From NCBI GenBank assembly GCA_021647365.1, contig JAKIUW010000013.1:21591-85590 (forward strand): a DNA stretch of 64,000 nucleotides, written 5' to 3'. Both the position numbers and the translations under genes were made by a program. Below, in pieces: positions 36,693 through 46,095 of this stretch. The first letter of the stretch is position 1, and each line of letters starts with the position of its first letter. Source of the stretch: Cocleimonas sp. (GTDB lineage: Bacteria > Pseudomonadota > Gammaproteobacteria > Thiotrichales > Thiotrichaceae). The notes below the pieces were generated by a model. That model saw only the letters and a list, made by a program, of their open reading frames with translations, had not been told where the DNA came from and searched no databases.

Positions 36693-37460
36693 TTAATAAT
36701 CTAGATCAGCAAAAACCTTAGCGTGCATCTCTGAGCTATTCGCGGCTAATACGGTTGTAGTATCAAGGCTCAGCTCATTGCCTGAAAGATCAGTAAACAT
36801 TCCGCCCGCTTCTCTAACGATGACGGCAAGTGCTGCAATATCTAAAATATTCACATCAGATTCCACAATAATATCAATTTTGCCACTAGCGAGTAGGTGA
36901 TAATGATAGAAGTCACCATAGCCTCTAATGCGGTGTACGTTTTGGATGAGCTTACCTAGATTATTCCATTGCTGTGGCTTTGAGGCAATCGTTCCTAAGT
37001 TACCTGTGGAGAGTGAGGATAGCTTGAGAGTATCAATATCACTCACGCTGATTTTTTTACCATTTAACCAAGCGCCTTGACCTTTTTCAGCGTACGCCAT
37101 TTCATTAAATTCGGGAGAGTTTGATACACCAAGAATAAGTTCGCCATCTTTCATTAATGCAATTTGTGTTGAGAAAAAAGGGTAACGACGTACAAAACTT
37201 TTTGTGCCATCAATGGGGTCGATTAACCAGTTGTATTCTGCATCTTCATTGACCTTTCCTGTTTCTTCTCCAAAGAATCCATGATCAGGAAAAGCATCCA
37301 ATATGATTTTTTTAATCGTCTTTTCTGTTTCGATGTCAGCGATAGTGACGGGTGAATCATCAGGCTTGATTTCAACCTCAAAATCACCTGCGTAATATTT
37401 TTTTATTATTTTTTGTGCGGCTTCTGCTGCTTCAATGGCTGTTTTCAAAAAGGGTGTCAT
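36693..37460 (-). CDS. hisN: Histidinol-phosphatase of the inositol monophosphatase family
   Basis: Expected to dephosphorylate histidinol phosphate (or another small phosphate ester). The 255-residue protein has the Mg-binding motifs HGFFGEETGK near residue 60 and WLIDPIDGTKSFV near 80, and the late NILDIAALAVIVREAGG block. The sequence resembles HisN-type enzymes more than SuhB, but substrate assignment within this fold from motifs alone is uncertain. Divergent from xerD. Confidence 0.82.
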   Translation of the reverse strand: MTPFLKTAIEAAEAAQKIIKKYYAGDFEVEIKPDDSPVTIADIETEKTIKKIILDAFPDHGFFGEETGKVNEDAEYNWLIDPIDGTKSFVRRYPFFSTQIALMKDGELILGVSNSPEFNEMAYAEKGQGAWLNGKKISVSDIDTLKLSSLSTGNLGTIASKPQQWNNLGKLIQNVHRIRGYGDFYHYHLLASGKIDIIVESDVNILDIAALAVIVREAGGMFTDLSGNELSLDTTTVLAANSSEMHAKVFADLDY

Positions 37461-37532
37461 GTTAAAGTCTCAAGTAATGTCAACGTAAGCACGGCATTAT
37501 ACCCAAACTTATTTCAGAGATCATTGGATATT

Positions 37533-38429
37533 GTGGCAAATAATCAAGATGAAAACATTGATGAGTTCCTAGATGCGCTTTGGTCTGAGCGTGGTCTAAG
37601 TCAAAACACCTTAGCGGCGTATGGGCGTGACTTAAACGGTTTTGCGAATTGGCTTACTAAAGAAAAGAACTCAACTTTATTGCAAGTTCAATTTTCTGAT
37701 ATTCAAGCATTTATAGGTTTCAATGAGAAAAAAGCTGCCAGCAGTATGGCGCGGGCCGTTTCCAGTTTACGTCGTTTTTATCGCTATCAATTACGTGAAG
37801 GGCGTATTCAAGAAGATCCTACAGCGTTAATTGAGCCTCCAAAATTAAGCAAATCTTTACCCAGTACCCTAAGTGAATCACAAGTAGAGGCATTGCTTGA
37901 TGCGCCAGACATTAATGATCCGATTGGATTACGCGACCGAGCGATGATTGAGCTACTTTATGCCGCAGGTTTGCGCGTTTCTGAGCTGGTCTCATTGGAA
38001 TATTCCTCCATCAATCTGCAGCAAGGCGTGGTGAGAATCATGGGCAAGGGCAATAAAGAACGCCTCGTCCCAATGGGTGATGAAGCCGTGAGCTGGATAC
38101 AGCAATATATGGATGATGCGCGCCCCGATATTATGCAGGGCAAGGGAATCTCGCCGCATTTATTTGTCACAAAACGCGGCGCTGGCATGACGCGCCAAGC
38201 CTTTTGGTATTTGATTAAACGCCATGCTTTAAGCGTAGGGATACGACAAAAGATATCCCCGCATACTTTACGTCACGCTTTTGCGACACATTTATTGAAC
38301 CATGGCGCTGATTTGCGTGTCGTACAGTTGTTGTTGGGGCATAGTGATTTGTCCACAACACAGATTTACACGCATGTAGCCAAAGCACGTTTGCAAGCAT
38401 TACATCAGGAACATCATCCACGCGGTTGA
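37533..38429 (+). CDS. xerD: Tyrosine recombinase XerD
   Basis: Resolves chromosome dimers at dif with XerC and FtsK. Starting at GTG 37533 the protein is 298 residues, the E. coli XerD length. The open frame extends upstream to 37413, but that stretch overlaps hisN and is not family-like. Catalytic residues are visible: Arg in AAGLRVSEL, Lys in GKGNKERLVPMG, His/Arg in HTLRHAFATHLL, His in LLGHSDLSTTQ and Tyr in IYTHV. dsbC lies downstream, the xerD-dsbC order seen in many gammaproteobacteria. Confidence 0.93.
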   Translation: MANNQDENIDEFLDALWSERGLSQNTLAAYGRDLNGFANWLTKEKNSTLLQVQFSDIQAFIGFNEKKAASSMARAVSSLRRFYRYQLREGRIQEDPTALIEPPKLSKSLPSTLSESQVEALLDAPDINDPIGLRDRAMIELLYAAGLRVSELVSLEYSSINLQQGVVRIMGKGNKERLVPMGDEAVSWIQQYMDDARPDIMQGKGISPHLFVTKRGAGMTRQAFWYLIKRHALSVGIRQKISPHTLRHAFATHLLNHGADLRVVQLLLGHSDLSTTQIYTHVAKARLQALHQEHHPRG

Positions 38430-38573
38430 GGTTGGTTTTGCTAGGATTGGAGAAGCGCATCTAAGAATCAAAACAATTCGTATAATGTGGGTTAGCGGGT
38501 ATTCCATGTGATGGTGTATACTGCGTGCTTAGGGCAAAATTAATTATAAAATTTAAAATTAGGAAAACGTAAC

Positions 38574-39317
38574 ATGATGAAGAAAACAATACTCAGTGCA
38601 TCTTTAAGTCTATTTTTATTAGGCATATTTGTATCAACAGAAGCGAAAGTGGATGAAAATCAGGCGGAAGTAAAAGCATTAAGCTCCACACTGAAAAAGA
38701 TATTTCGTACAGAACCAAGCTCTATCAAAAAGAGTGTTATTCCCAATTTGTATGAAGTGATGTATGGAACGGAAGTTGTTTATGTTTCTGCAGATGGTAA
38801 GTATTTTTTAGCGGGAGATATGATTAATACTAATACCCGTGAAAATTTATCAGATGTTGCAAAGCAATCTGTACGCAAAGGCATATTGGACAGACAAGAC
38901 AATAAACCCGTCGTTTTTAAAGCAAAAGATGAAAAGCATAAGTTGACTGTGTTTACCGATATTGATTGTCCGTACTGTGCAAAACTACACCGTGAAGTAC
39001 CTGAACTGAATAAAAAAGGCATCACGATTGAGTACTTAATGTTTCCACGTGCAGGCTTAAAGTCAGAATCATTTACAAAAGCCGTTAGTATGTGGTGCGC
39101 CGATGACAATAAACAATCAATGACAGATGCAAAAGAGCGTAAACCAATAGCATCTAAAGCCTGTGATAATCCAATTGCAGCGCAGTATAACCTTGGTCAA
39201 GAGGTTGGTGTAACAGGAACGCCAGCACTTATCACATCAACAGGAAAGCTGATTCCTGGTTATATGCCAGCGGATAGATTGGCGGCGATGTTAGAAGCAG
39301 AAGCTAAGAAAAAATAA
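38574..39317 (+). CDS. dsbC: Thiol:disulfide interchange protein DsbC
   Basis: Periplasmic disulfide isomerase. The 247-residue precursor has a signal peptide (residues 1-24, ending TEA), an N-terminal dimerisation domain, a linker and a thioredoxin domain with DCPYC (Cys132, Cys135) and cis-Pro in GVTGTPALI. A second cysteine pair (MWCADD, KACDNP) corresponds to the structural disulfide. Two ATGs in a row start the gene, with AGGAAAA just upstream. Confidence 0.95.
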   Translation: MMKKTILSASLSLFLLGIFVSTEAKVDENQAEVKALSSTLKKIFRTEPSSIKKSVIPNLYEVMYGTEVVYVSADGKYFLAGDMINTNTRENLSDVAKQSVRKGILDRQDNKPVVFKAKDEKHKLTVFTDIDCPYCAKLHREVPELNKKGITIEYLMFPRAGLKSESFTKAVSMWCADDNKQSMTDAKERKPIASKACDNPIAAQYNLGQEVGVTGTPALITSTGKLIPGYMPADRLAAMLEAEAKKK

Positions 39318-39367
39318 CGAGTAAAACAGGGCAGGCTCTGATAAAGTACCCGCCTCAATGAATTCTC

Positions 39368-39449
39368 TTGCAGGAGAGATCGGAATATTCGTATTCTGCA
39401 CCGAAGGCGCAAATCCGCTCGGAAACGCTCAGGTAACAAGGACTGCAGG
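39368..39449 (+). promoter_or_regulatory. Glycine riboswitch, first aptamer
   Basis: Canonical glycine aptamer: P1 near TGCAG/CTGCA, GGAGAGATCGG, core CACCGAAGGCGCAA and the CTCAGGTAACAAGGAC 3' strand. It is the first of two tandem aptamers ahead of gcvT. Confidence 0.93.
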
Positions 39450-39459
39450 AAAAATATTG

Positions 39460-39556
39460 GCTCTGGAGAGCGAAACATAGGTTTCCACCGAAGGGTTTAA
39501 CTTCTTTTTTTTATTTATATGAAAAGAGAAGGAATCTCTCAGGTATCAGGACAGAG
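39460..39556 (+). promoter_or_regulatory. Glycine riboswitch, second aptamer
   Basis: P1 CTCTG/CAGAG, core CCACCGAAGGGTTTAA and TCTCTCAGGTATCAGGACAG. A roughly 10-nt linker joins it to the first aptamer, the classic tandem design. Confidence 0.93.
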
Positions 39557-39603
39557 GGGCGGCAGAATTAGAGAAAATCTCTAAAGTCTGCCGCCCTTTT
39601 TTT
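39557..39603 (+). terminator. Riboswitch expression-platform terminator
   Basis: GGGCGGCAGA pairs with TCTGCCGCCC, with an inner TTAGAGA/TCTCTAA stem, followed by T7. It is placed directly after the second aptamer and ends 28 nt before gcvT. Glycine binding would be expected to prevent this stem and turn transcription on. Confidence 0.93.
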
Positions 39604-39630
39604 ATGTCAGTGATTTATGGAATTTAGAGT

Positions 39631-40734
39631 ATGTCAGATACAGAAAATAGCAAATCCCAACGCACCCCATTGTACGATAAGCATGTAGAAGCGGGTGGCA
39701 AGATGGTTGATTTCGCAGGCTGGGAAATGCCCATCAACTATGGTTCACAAGTCACCGAGCATAAACAAGTGCGTGAAGATGCAGGCATGTTTGATGTGTC
39801 GCACATGGTCGTTTTAGACTTTAAAGGCACTCAGGTAAAAGTCTTTTTACAGCACTTGTTAGCCAACGATGTCGCTAAATTAAAAGATGAAGGCAAGGCG
39901 CTCTACAGCGGTATGCTCAATAAAAATGGCGGAGTGATTGATGATTTAATCGTTTATTACATGGAAGAGGGTTTTTACCGCATGGTGGTGAATGCCGCTA
40001 CGCGCCAGAATGATCTAAAATGGATACTTGAACAGCTTGAAGGATATGATGTTGACCTTAGCGAGCGTACTGATTTATCGATGATTGCGGTGCAAGGCCC
40101 AAATGCACGCAAAAAAGTGGCTTCATTATTGGGTAATATTGGCTCTAAAAGAGCCCATACATTAAAACCATTTTTTGGTATGCAATTAGACGAGTCTTTC
40201 ATTGCTCGCACAGGCTACACCGGTGAAGATGGTTTTGAAATTATGCTCCCCAATGAACAAGCGCCAGGCTTATGGGATGGGCTTCTCAGCGCAGGTGTAA
40301 AACCAATCGGACTGGGCGCACGAGATACTTTGCGATTAGAAGCAGGCATGAATTTATACGGCACAGACATGGATGAAAGCATATCACCACTCGCCGCAGG
40401 CATGAGCTGGACGATAGCATGGGAGCCAAGCGATCGTGATTTTATCGGTCGTTCTGCGCTTGAGAAAGAAAAGGCCGAAGGCTCGCCAATGAAGCTAGTC
40501 GGCTTAGTATTGGAAGACAAAGGCGTACTACGCGGACATCAAAAAGTTATTACAGATCATGGTGATGGCGAGATAACCAGTGGTTCTTTCTCACCAAGTT
40601 TAGGCGTGTCGGTTGCGCTAGCGCGTATCCCATCAGAAGCCAAAGATAGCTGTCATGTAGAAATTCGTGGCAAGCAACTTAAAGCAAGAATTGTTAGACC
40701 ACCATTTGTTAGAAATGGAAAATCTTTAATTTAG
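39631..40734 (+). CDS. gcvT: Glycine cleavage system T protein (aminomethyltransferase)
   Basis: Transfers the methylene group of glycine to tetrahydrofolate and releases ammonia. The 367-residue protein starts with RTPLYDKHVEAGGKMVDFAG and has the catalytic-region DVSHM, RTGYTGEDGFEI and GLGARDTLRLEAGMNLYG. It lies right after the tandem glycine riboswitch, so it should be induced by glycine. gcvH follows after 60 nt. Confidence 0.97.
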   Translation: MSDTENSKSQRTPLYDKHVEAGGKMVDFAGWEMPINYGSQVTEHKQVREDAGMFDVSHMVVLDFKGTQVKVFLQHLLANDVAKLKDEGKALYSGMLNKNGGVIDDLIVYYMEEGFYRMVVNAATRQNDLKWILEQLEGYDVDLSERTDLSMIAVQGPNARKKVASLLGNIGSKRAHTLKPFFGMQLDESFIARTGYTGEDGFEIMLPNEQAPGLWDGLLSAGVKPIGLGARDTLRLEAGMNLYGTDMDESISPLAAGMSWTIAWEPSDRDFIGRSALEKEKAEGSPMKLVGLVLEDKGVLRGHQKVITDHGDGEITSGSFSPSLGVSVALARIPSEAKDSCHVEIRGKQLKARIVRPPFVRNGKSLI

Positions 40735-40794
40735 TTTTAAAACACAAACACTATACACAAAAGTATTTAGAAAGAATTATTACGGAGCAAAAAC

Positions 40795-41190
40795 ATGAGC
40801 AACGAAAACCCCAGTGATCTTAGATACACAAAAACCCACGAATGGCTACGCGACAATGGTGACGGCACTTATGCAGTCGGCATTACAGACCACGCGCAAG
40901 GCTTATTAGGCGACGTAGTATACGTTGAGCTGCCTGAGCTAGAAACGGAGCTAACTGCTGAAGAAAACTGTGGCGTTATTGAATCAGTAAAAGCCGCATC
41001 GGATATGTACTCTCCGCTAGAAGGGGAAGTGACTGAAGTGAATGAAGAGTTAGATAGCGAGCCTGAGTTAATTAATTCTGCCCCTTTTGGAGAAGGTTGG
41101 ATTTTTGCAATCAAGCCAAAAAACATTGAAGACTTAGATGAGCTTATGGATGCGGATCAGTATGAAGCGTACTATCAAGAAGAGGCTTAA
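40795..41190 (+). CDS. gcvH: Glycine cleavage system H protein
   Basis: Lipoyl carrier that shuttles the aminomethyl group between P, T and L proteins. It is 131 residues with the lipoylation site in GVIESVKAASD (Lys66) and flanking ESVKAASDMYSPLEGEV. An ACGGAG site lies upstream. The gap to gcvP is 246 nt and filled by repeats. Confidence 0.97.
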   Translation: MSNENPSDLRYTKTHEWLRDNGDGTYAVGITDHAQGLLGDVVYVELPELETELTAEENCGVIESVKAASDMYSPLEGEVTEVNEELDSEPELINSAPFGEGWIFAIKPKNIEDLDELMDADQYEAYYQEEA

Positions 41191-41239
41191 ACATAGTAAA
41201 GCTAAAGCATACTCCAATACTGTTAAGTCAAATACTTGG

Positions 41240-41303
41240 AACCCTTTGACAGGCTCAGGGAACGCCCTCAAACGACCGCACGTTTGCTGAGCTTGTCGAA
41301 GCA
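41240..41303. repeat. REP/MITE-like inverted repeat
   Basis: An imperfect palindrome of two sub-hairpins. TTTGACAGGCTCAGGGAACG is followed, reversed, by GCTGAGCTTGTCGAA. This sequence type (TTCGACAAGCTCAG/CCTGAGC) is common in proteobacterial intergenic regions. A half-unit recurs at 61665-61680. Confidence 0.75.
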
Positions 41304-41335
41304 TTGGTCGCATCACTCTTTAGCTTACAGCATTA

Positions 41336-41376
41336 ACACCCCCCCACTTTTACATCATGTAAAAGTGGGGGGGTGT
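41336..41376. repeat. Perfect 41-bp palindrome of two G-run repeat arms (locus 13)
   Basis: Two 20-nt arms (ACACCCCCCCACTTTTACAT and its reverse complement) around a single C at the centre. It lies between gcvH and gcvP, 60 nt before gcvP and close to another repeat type at 41240. Confidence 0.95.
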
Positions 41377-41436
41377 ACCTTGATATTTATTTAGACAGAA
41401 TACAAACCTTCCATATTTAATACAGTTAGAAACCCT

Positions 41437-44331
41437 ATGAAAACCACCCCACTAAGCACCCTAAAACAAACTAACGATTTCACCTCACGCCATATTGGCC
41501 CAAACAGTGATGATGCGATTGCCATGCTCAAAACCATTGGCGTGGCTTCGTTAGAAGCGTTAATCGATCAAACCGTCCCTGAAAGCATCCGCACGAGAGA
41601 GCCATTAAATCTTGGTGAAAGTTGTACTGAGAGGGAAGGTATTGCAACCTTGCGTGAAATCGCCAATAAAAATAAAGTGAATAAATCATATATAGGTCAG
41701 GGCTATTACGACACGATTGTGCCAGCGGTGATTCAGCGCAATGTGCTAGAAAACCCAGGGTGGTACACGGCATACACGCCGTATCAGCCAGAGATTTCGC
41801 AGGGTCGTTTGGAGGCTTTGATTAATTATCAGCAGATGATTATGGATTTAACAGGGATGGATATCGCCAATGCCTCGTTATTGGATGAGGCAACCGCAGC
41901 GGCCGAAGCAATGGCTTTATGTAAGCGTTCTAACCGTTTAAAAACAGACAAGTTTTTTGTTGATGAAGGTGTGTTTCCACAAACGCTTGGAGTGTTGAAA
42001 ACACGCGCACAATATTTTGGTTTTGAGTTGATTGTGGGTGACCCTGCAGAAGATTTAGCACAGCATGAGGTGTTTGGTGTATTACTGCAATACCCAAACG
42101 CAATCGGAAATGTCACCGACATTGAGCCAATTATCGTGCAAGCACACGCGCAAAAAGCCTTGGTGTGTGTAGCATCGGATTTAATGGCATTGGTAATGTT
42201 GAAATCACCGGGTGAAATGGATGCTGATATGGTTTTCGGTAACTCTCAACGTTTTGGCGTGCCGATGGGTAACGGCGGTCCGCATGCAGGTTTCTTTGCG
42301 GTAAAAGATAAATTTAAGCGCTCAGTCCCTGGTCGCGTCATTGGAGTGTCGGTTGATAGCAAAGGTAATCCTGCTATGCGTATGGCGATGCAAACGCGTG
42401 AACAACATATTCGCCGCGAGAAAGCGACATCCAATATTTGTACGGCGCAGGCATTATTAGCCAATATGGCGGGTATGTACGCAACTTTTCATGGACCTGA
42501 AAGGCTAAAAACCATTGCGGCGCGCATTAATCGTCTTGCCAGTATTTTGGTTGCGGCAGTGCGCCAGAGTGATTTATCACAAGCAGAATATCTTGTAAAC
42601 ATCTCATGGTTTGACACTGTCACGATCGGTGTGGGCGAACACCAGTCTGATATTTACCAACGCGCGCTAGATAAGGGCATTAACTTGCGTTTGGTCGATA
42701 ACGATAAATTAGGCGTAAGTTTTGATGAAACAAAAACTCCAGAAGATGTTGCCGAGTTATTTGATGTTTTCTTTGGCGATGATCATAAATTTACAGTCGA
42801 TGCACTTGATGCACAAATCGTAAAAGCGCAGTGTGAATCGGGTATTCCCGAAGCTTACCAACGCACGTCAGAATTCCTAACGCATGAAACTTTCAATAAA
42901 TATCACTCAGAAACTGAAATGATGCGTTATCTAAAGCGATTAGAAAACAAAGACTTATCGCTGGTTCATGCGATGATTCCTCTAGGTTCTTGCACCATGA
43001 AACTGAATGCGGCAACCGAGTTAATGCCAATTAGTTGGGCAGAGTTTGGCAATATTCATCCCTTTGCGCCTGCGGATCAAAAACTAGGTTACAAGCAAAT
43101 GATCGATGAGCTTGAAGGCTGGTTGGCAGAAGTGACAGGCTATGATGCAGTCTCTATGCAACCCAATTCAGGGGCGCAAGGCGAATACGCTGGCTTAGTG
43201 GCAATCAACCGCTACAATAAAAGTATCGGTCATGGGCATCGTAATATTTGTTTAATTCCTACGTCGGCACACGGCACAAATCCAGCGTCTGCTGCAATGG
43301 CACGTATGAAAATTGTGCTGGTCGATTGTGACGATAACGGCAATATCGATGTGGCTGATTTGCGAACAAAAGCAGAAGATCACAAAGATGATTTGGCGTG
43401 TATTATGGTTACATATCCTTCAACGCATGGCGTATTTGAAGAAGCGATTGTAGAAGTTTGCGATATTATTCATGATAACGGCGGGCAGGTTTACCTTGAT
43501 GGTGCCAACCTCAACGCGCAGGTGGGCTTATCAAAACCGGGGCAGTTTGGCTCGGATGTTTCTCACTTGAATTTACATAAAACCTTTGCCATTCCACACG
43601 GTGGCGGTGGGCCAGGTGTTGGGCCGATTGGTGTACGCAAACATTTGATTCCATTCCTACCGGGTCATATTGATAATGACAACGAAGATGCACAGTCACA
43701 TGCGGTATCAGCTGCACCATTTGGTAGTGCTTCTATTTTGCCAATTTCATGGATGTACATGAAGTTGTTAGGCAGAGAAGGCAACTTACAGGTTTCAAAA
43801 ATAGCTATTTTAAGCGCCAACTACATCACAGAACGCCTTGCGAAGCATTACCCCGTTTTATATCGTGGCAGTAAAGGCCGAGTGGCACACGAATGTATTA
43901 TCGATATTCGCCCGCTCAAAGAAGCTTGCGGCATCAGCGAAGAAGACATCGCAAAACGCTTGATGGATTACGGTTTTCACGCGCCAACCATGTCATTCCC
44001 CGTACCAGGAACATTGATGATTGAGCCAACTGAGTCAGAATCAAAATACGAAGTGGATCGTTTTTGTGATGCGATGATTGCGATACGTGAAGAAATTGCT
44101 AAAGTAGAAAAAGGCGAGTGGACGCTGGAAGATAACCCGTTAGTAAACGCGCCTCACACAATGATCGACCTAACCGAAGATTGGAATCACGCATACGATA
44201 AAAATACAGCAATATTCCCAAAAGGTGTGATTAAATCCAGTAAGTATTGGCCAGCCGTTAATCGCGTAGATAATGTATTTGGAGATCGTAATCTGGTATG
44301 TTCGTGTCCGAGTATTGAGTCTTATCGATAA
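41437..44331 (+). CDS. gcvP: Glycine dehydrogenase (decarboxylating), P protein
   Basis: PLP-dependent decarboxylase that loads the aminomethyl group on H protein. The single-chain form, 964 residues, carries both halves. The N-terminal half starts FTSRHIGPNSDDA, and the C-terminal half has the PLP-lysine motif SHLNLHKTFAIPHGGGGPG. It likely shares the glycine riboswitch with gcvTH, though two repeat elements intervene. A repeat copy starts about 35 nt after the stop. Confidence 0.97.
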   Translation: MKTTPLSTLKQTNDFTSRHIGPNSDDAIAMLKTIGVASLEALIDQTVPESIRTREPLNLGESCTEREGIATLREIANKNKVNKSYIGQGYYDTIVPAVIQRNVLENPGWYTAYTPYQPEISQGRLEALINYQQMIMDLTGMDIANASLLDEATAAAEAMALCKRSNRLKTDKFFVDEGVFPQTLGVLKTRAQYFGFELIVGDPAEDLAQHEVFGVLLQYPNAIGNVTDIEPIIVQAHAQKALVCVASDLMALVMLKSPGEMDADMVFGNSQRFGVPMGNGGPHAGFFAVKDKFKRSVPGRVIGVSVDSKGNPAMRMAMQTREQHIRREKATSNICTAQALLANMAGMYATFHGPERLKTIAARINRLASILVAAVRQSDLSQAEYLVNISWFDTVTIGVGEHQSDIYQRALDKGINLRLVDNDKLGVSFDETKTPEDVAELFDVFFGDDHKFTVDALDAQIVKAQCESGIPEAYQRTSEFLTHETFNKYHSETEMMRYLKRLENKDLSLVHAMIPLGSCTMKLNAATELMPISWAEFGNIHPFAPADQKLGYKQMIDELEGWLAEVTGYDAVSMQPNSGAQGEYAGLVAINRYNKSIGHGHRNICLIPTSAHGTNPASAAMARMKIVLVDCDDNGNIDVADLRTKAEDHKDDLACIMVTYPSTHGVFEEAIVEVCDIIHDNGGQVYLDGANLNAQVGLSKPGQFGSDVSHLNLHKTFAIPHGGGGPGVGPIGVRKHLIPFLPGHIDNDNEDAQSHAVSAAPFGSASILPISWMYMKLLGREGNLQVSKIAILSANYITERLAKHYPVLYRGSKGRVAHECIIDIRPLKEACGISEEDIAKRLMDYGFHAPTMSFPVPGTLMIEPTESESKYEVDRFCDAMIAIREEIAKVEKGEWTLEDNPLVNAPHTMIDLTEDWNHAYDKNTAIFPKGVIKSSKYWPAVNRVDNVFGDRNLVCSCPSIESYR

Positions 44332-44365
44332 GCTTTAGACTTAAGGTCGTTAATTAAGAGAAATA

Positions 44366-44392
44366 TCCTCTAAAACTAGGGGGGTGTGCTTT
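44366..44392 (+). repeat. G-run intergenic repeat, degenerate CTA variant (locus 14)
   Basis: Plus copy with ATCCTCTAAAACTAGGGGGG then TGTGCTT; the usual CATG is changed to CCTC. It lies between gcvP and dgkA. Confidence 0.75.
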
Positions 44393-44418
44393 TATATAAT
44401 ATATAAAGAGAATACATT

Positions 44419-44778
44419 ATGGCAGGGAGTGGTAATATGGGCATCACCCGCTGGGTTAAAGCACTCGGCTTTACATGGCTGGGTTTAAAAGCCGCTTACA
44501 AACACGAAGAAGCCTTTCGCCAAGAAAGCTGGCTGCTCTTAGCTTCAACGCCACTAGCATTTTGGCTTGGCGATAATGGTATTGAAATAGCGCTAATGAT
44601 TGGCAGTGTCTTGTTACTGTTGATTGTCGAGCTTTTAAACTCTGCCGTAGAAGCCGTAGTTGATCGCTTTGGTGGTGAAATCCATGAACTATCAGGACGA
44701 GCAAAAGATATGGGATCGGCGGCTGTATTTATCGCAATGGTGAATGTTGCTGTGGTTTGGTTGTTGATGATCTTTTGA
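44419..44778 (+). CDS. dgkA: Diacylglycerol kinase
   Basis: Recycles diacylglycerol to phosphatidate in the inner membrane. The 119-residue, three-helix protein has the family signature ELLNSAVEAVVDR near residue 74 and a conserved N-terminal RWVKALGFTWLGLKAA amphipathic stretch. Such recycling goes together with transfer of phosphoglycerol or phosphoethanolamine from phospholipids. It is followed by a small unknown after 73 nt. Confidence 0.93.
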   Translation: MAGSGNMGITRWVKALGFTWLGLKAAYKHEEAFRQESWLLLASTPLAFWLGDNGIEIALMIGSVLLLLIVELLNSAVEAVVDRFGGEIHELSGRAKDMGSAAVFIAMVNVAVVWLLMIF

Positions 44779-44851
44779 TTCCCATCTGTTTATAAAAGCT
44801 TCCTAAATTAGTCTAAGTTTATCTTAAGTGTATTGATAAGAGGTAGATCAC

Positions 44852-45220
44852 ATGAATATCGACGATCCTTACCGAAATTGGCCACATGCGGTGTTAATCG
44901 CAATCGATCAATTGGGCAATGCCATAGCAGGCGGGCATCCTGTCACCAATATTTCTGCTCGCGTGGGTTATTTTTCGGTTAATGCCCAAAAGGGTAAGTT
45001 CTATTGGCAAAACCTTGAGCGCATCATTAACTTCGCTTTTTATCCTGTAGATGGTGAAAACCATTGCTACAAAGCTTGGAAGGCAGATAGACAAGAACTG
45101 TTCCGAATTGGCAGTGACCTCACTCACATTTTTTTGAGTATCATCATTTTAATCGCCACGCCTTTTATAGCGGTAGCGCTACGCATTGCTATGTTGTTTG
45201 AGCCTGCTTGGAAGTATTAA
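44852..45220 (+). CDS. Hypothetical protein with C-terminal membrane segment
   Basis: A 122-residue protein with a soluble N-terminal part (IDDPYRNWPHAVLIAIDQLG, GGHPVTNISARVGYF) and one long hydrophobic region near 92-116. The N-terminal part has conserved-looking aromatic and histidine residues (WPHAVL, HCYKAW). I cannot place the family. A phage-like origin is possible but not supported by neighbours. Confidence 0.6.
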   Translation: MNIDDPYRNWPHAVLIAIDQLGNAIAGGHPVTNISARVGYFSVNAQKGKFYWQNLERIINFAFYPVDGENHCYKAWKADRQELFRIGSDLTHIFLSIIILIATPFIAVALRIAMLFEPAWKY

Positions 45221-45231
45221 GACTATTGAAA

Positions 45232-45256
45232 CATCATGTAAAAGTGGGGGGGTGTT
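45232..45256 (+). repeat. G-run intergenic repeat (locus 15)
   Basis: Plus copy, GTG subtype, 12 nt after the stop at 45220. Confidence 0.88.
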
Positions 45257-45378
45257 ACTTTTTAAGGCTCACCAAGAGCCAAAAAGTATGCAGGGCATTG
45301 CGAAGCAATTCTCAGTAGTGGTTGAAACATAGGGTTATGTTTTAAAACAATTAATTACTCTGATCCAATTTACCCATA

Positions 45379-45927
45379 TCAATTATTAACAAGAATAGTA
45401 CTCGTTTTACGCTCATACCAAGTTTGATTGTTTTTAGAAATGAGTATATCGACAAAAAGCATAATATAGACAACGATAGGAATACTGGCTAAACCATAAA
45501 TAAAGATTGTAAGACTTGCCCACCCACCTTGTATATCTGCATAAGTTATAAACATTAAAAATACTGCTACAGCGGGTAATGAGATAAATAGTGTTTTGTA
45601 GAAAAGGCGTAGTAATAATTTACCTAATCGTGGTTTTTCATTTGTATTGGAATCAATAAGTTTAAGCTTCATCAATTGATTACCTATGGTTTCCCCTTTC
45701 CTTAGGTAGGATATAGAACTGGTCAATAGATAAATTGTTGGACCAGAAAAAATCATGAAATCAACAAAGTCTCTTCCCAATGAAGAAGTAATTTGATCGT
45801 AAAAATACGTTGCTAGCCCATAAGAAATGACTCCCAATAAAATAACAAAAAAGGAATCAATTAATAAGGCGCCCAACTTTTGAGATCGGCTTGCGGGTAT
45901 AGAATTTTTGTCTAAAATAGATGTCAT
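45379..45927 (-). CDS. RDD-family membrane protein
   Basis: A 182-residue membrane protein with the RDD signature region near ASRSQKLGALLIDSFFVILL and three or four hydrophobic segments. The EXGXXXGXXXMKLKLID-type block (GETIGNQLMKLKLIDSN) is typical. RDD proteins are poorly characterised. This gene stands alone between repeats. Confidence 0.8.
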   Translation of the reverse strand: MTSILDKNSIPASRSQKLGALLIDSFFVILLGVISYGLATYFYDQITSSLGRDFVDFMIFSGPTIYLLTSSISYLRKGETIGNQLMKLKLIDSNTNEKPRLGKLLLRLFYKTLFISLPAVAVFLMFITYADIQGGWASLTIFIYGLASIPIVVYIMLFVDILISKNNQTWYERKTSTILVNN

Positions 45928-46095
45928 AATGTAATCACTTGTTTAGTTTCTTCAGTGCTAAATCATAATCACTTTAATTCTATAATCCCGAGAGTTTTAA
46001 ATTTGTAGTGAAATGGTGCTCTTGAGGTATTGAAATGTGATACTTGTTTTTGTTGCGAGGCAAGTTGTTAGAAATCTATTTCGTATCAAGGATAT

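Noticed and set aside
37413..37532. Longer N-terminus for XerD
   Set aside because: It would overlap the divergent hisN start and adds 40 residues with no family likeness. The GTG at 37533 gives the normal length.
45257..45287. Hairpin CTTTTTAAGGCTC..GAGCCAAAAAG as a terminator
   Set aside because: The T run is on the 5' side and the A run on the 3' side for the plus strand, and the minus strand is no better placed, so it lacks a proper terminator layout.
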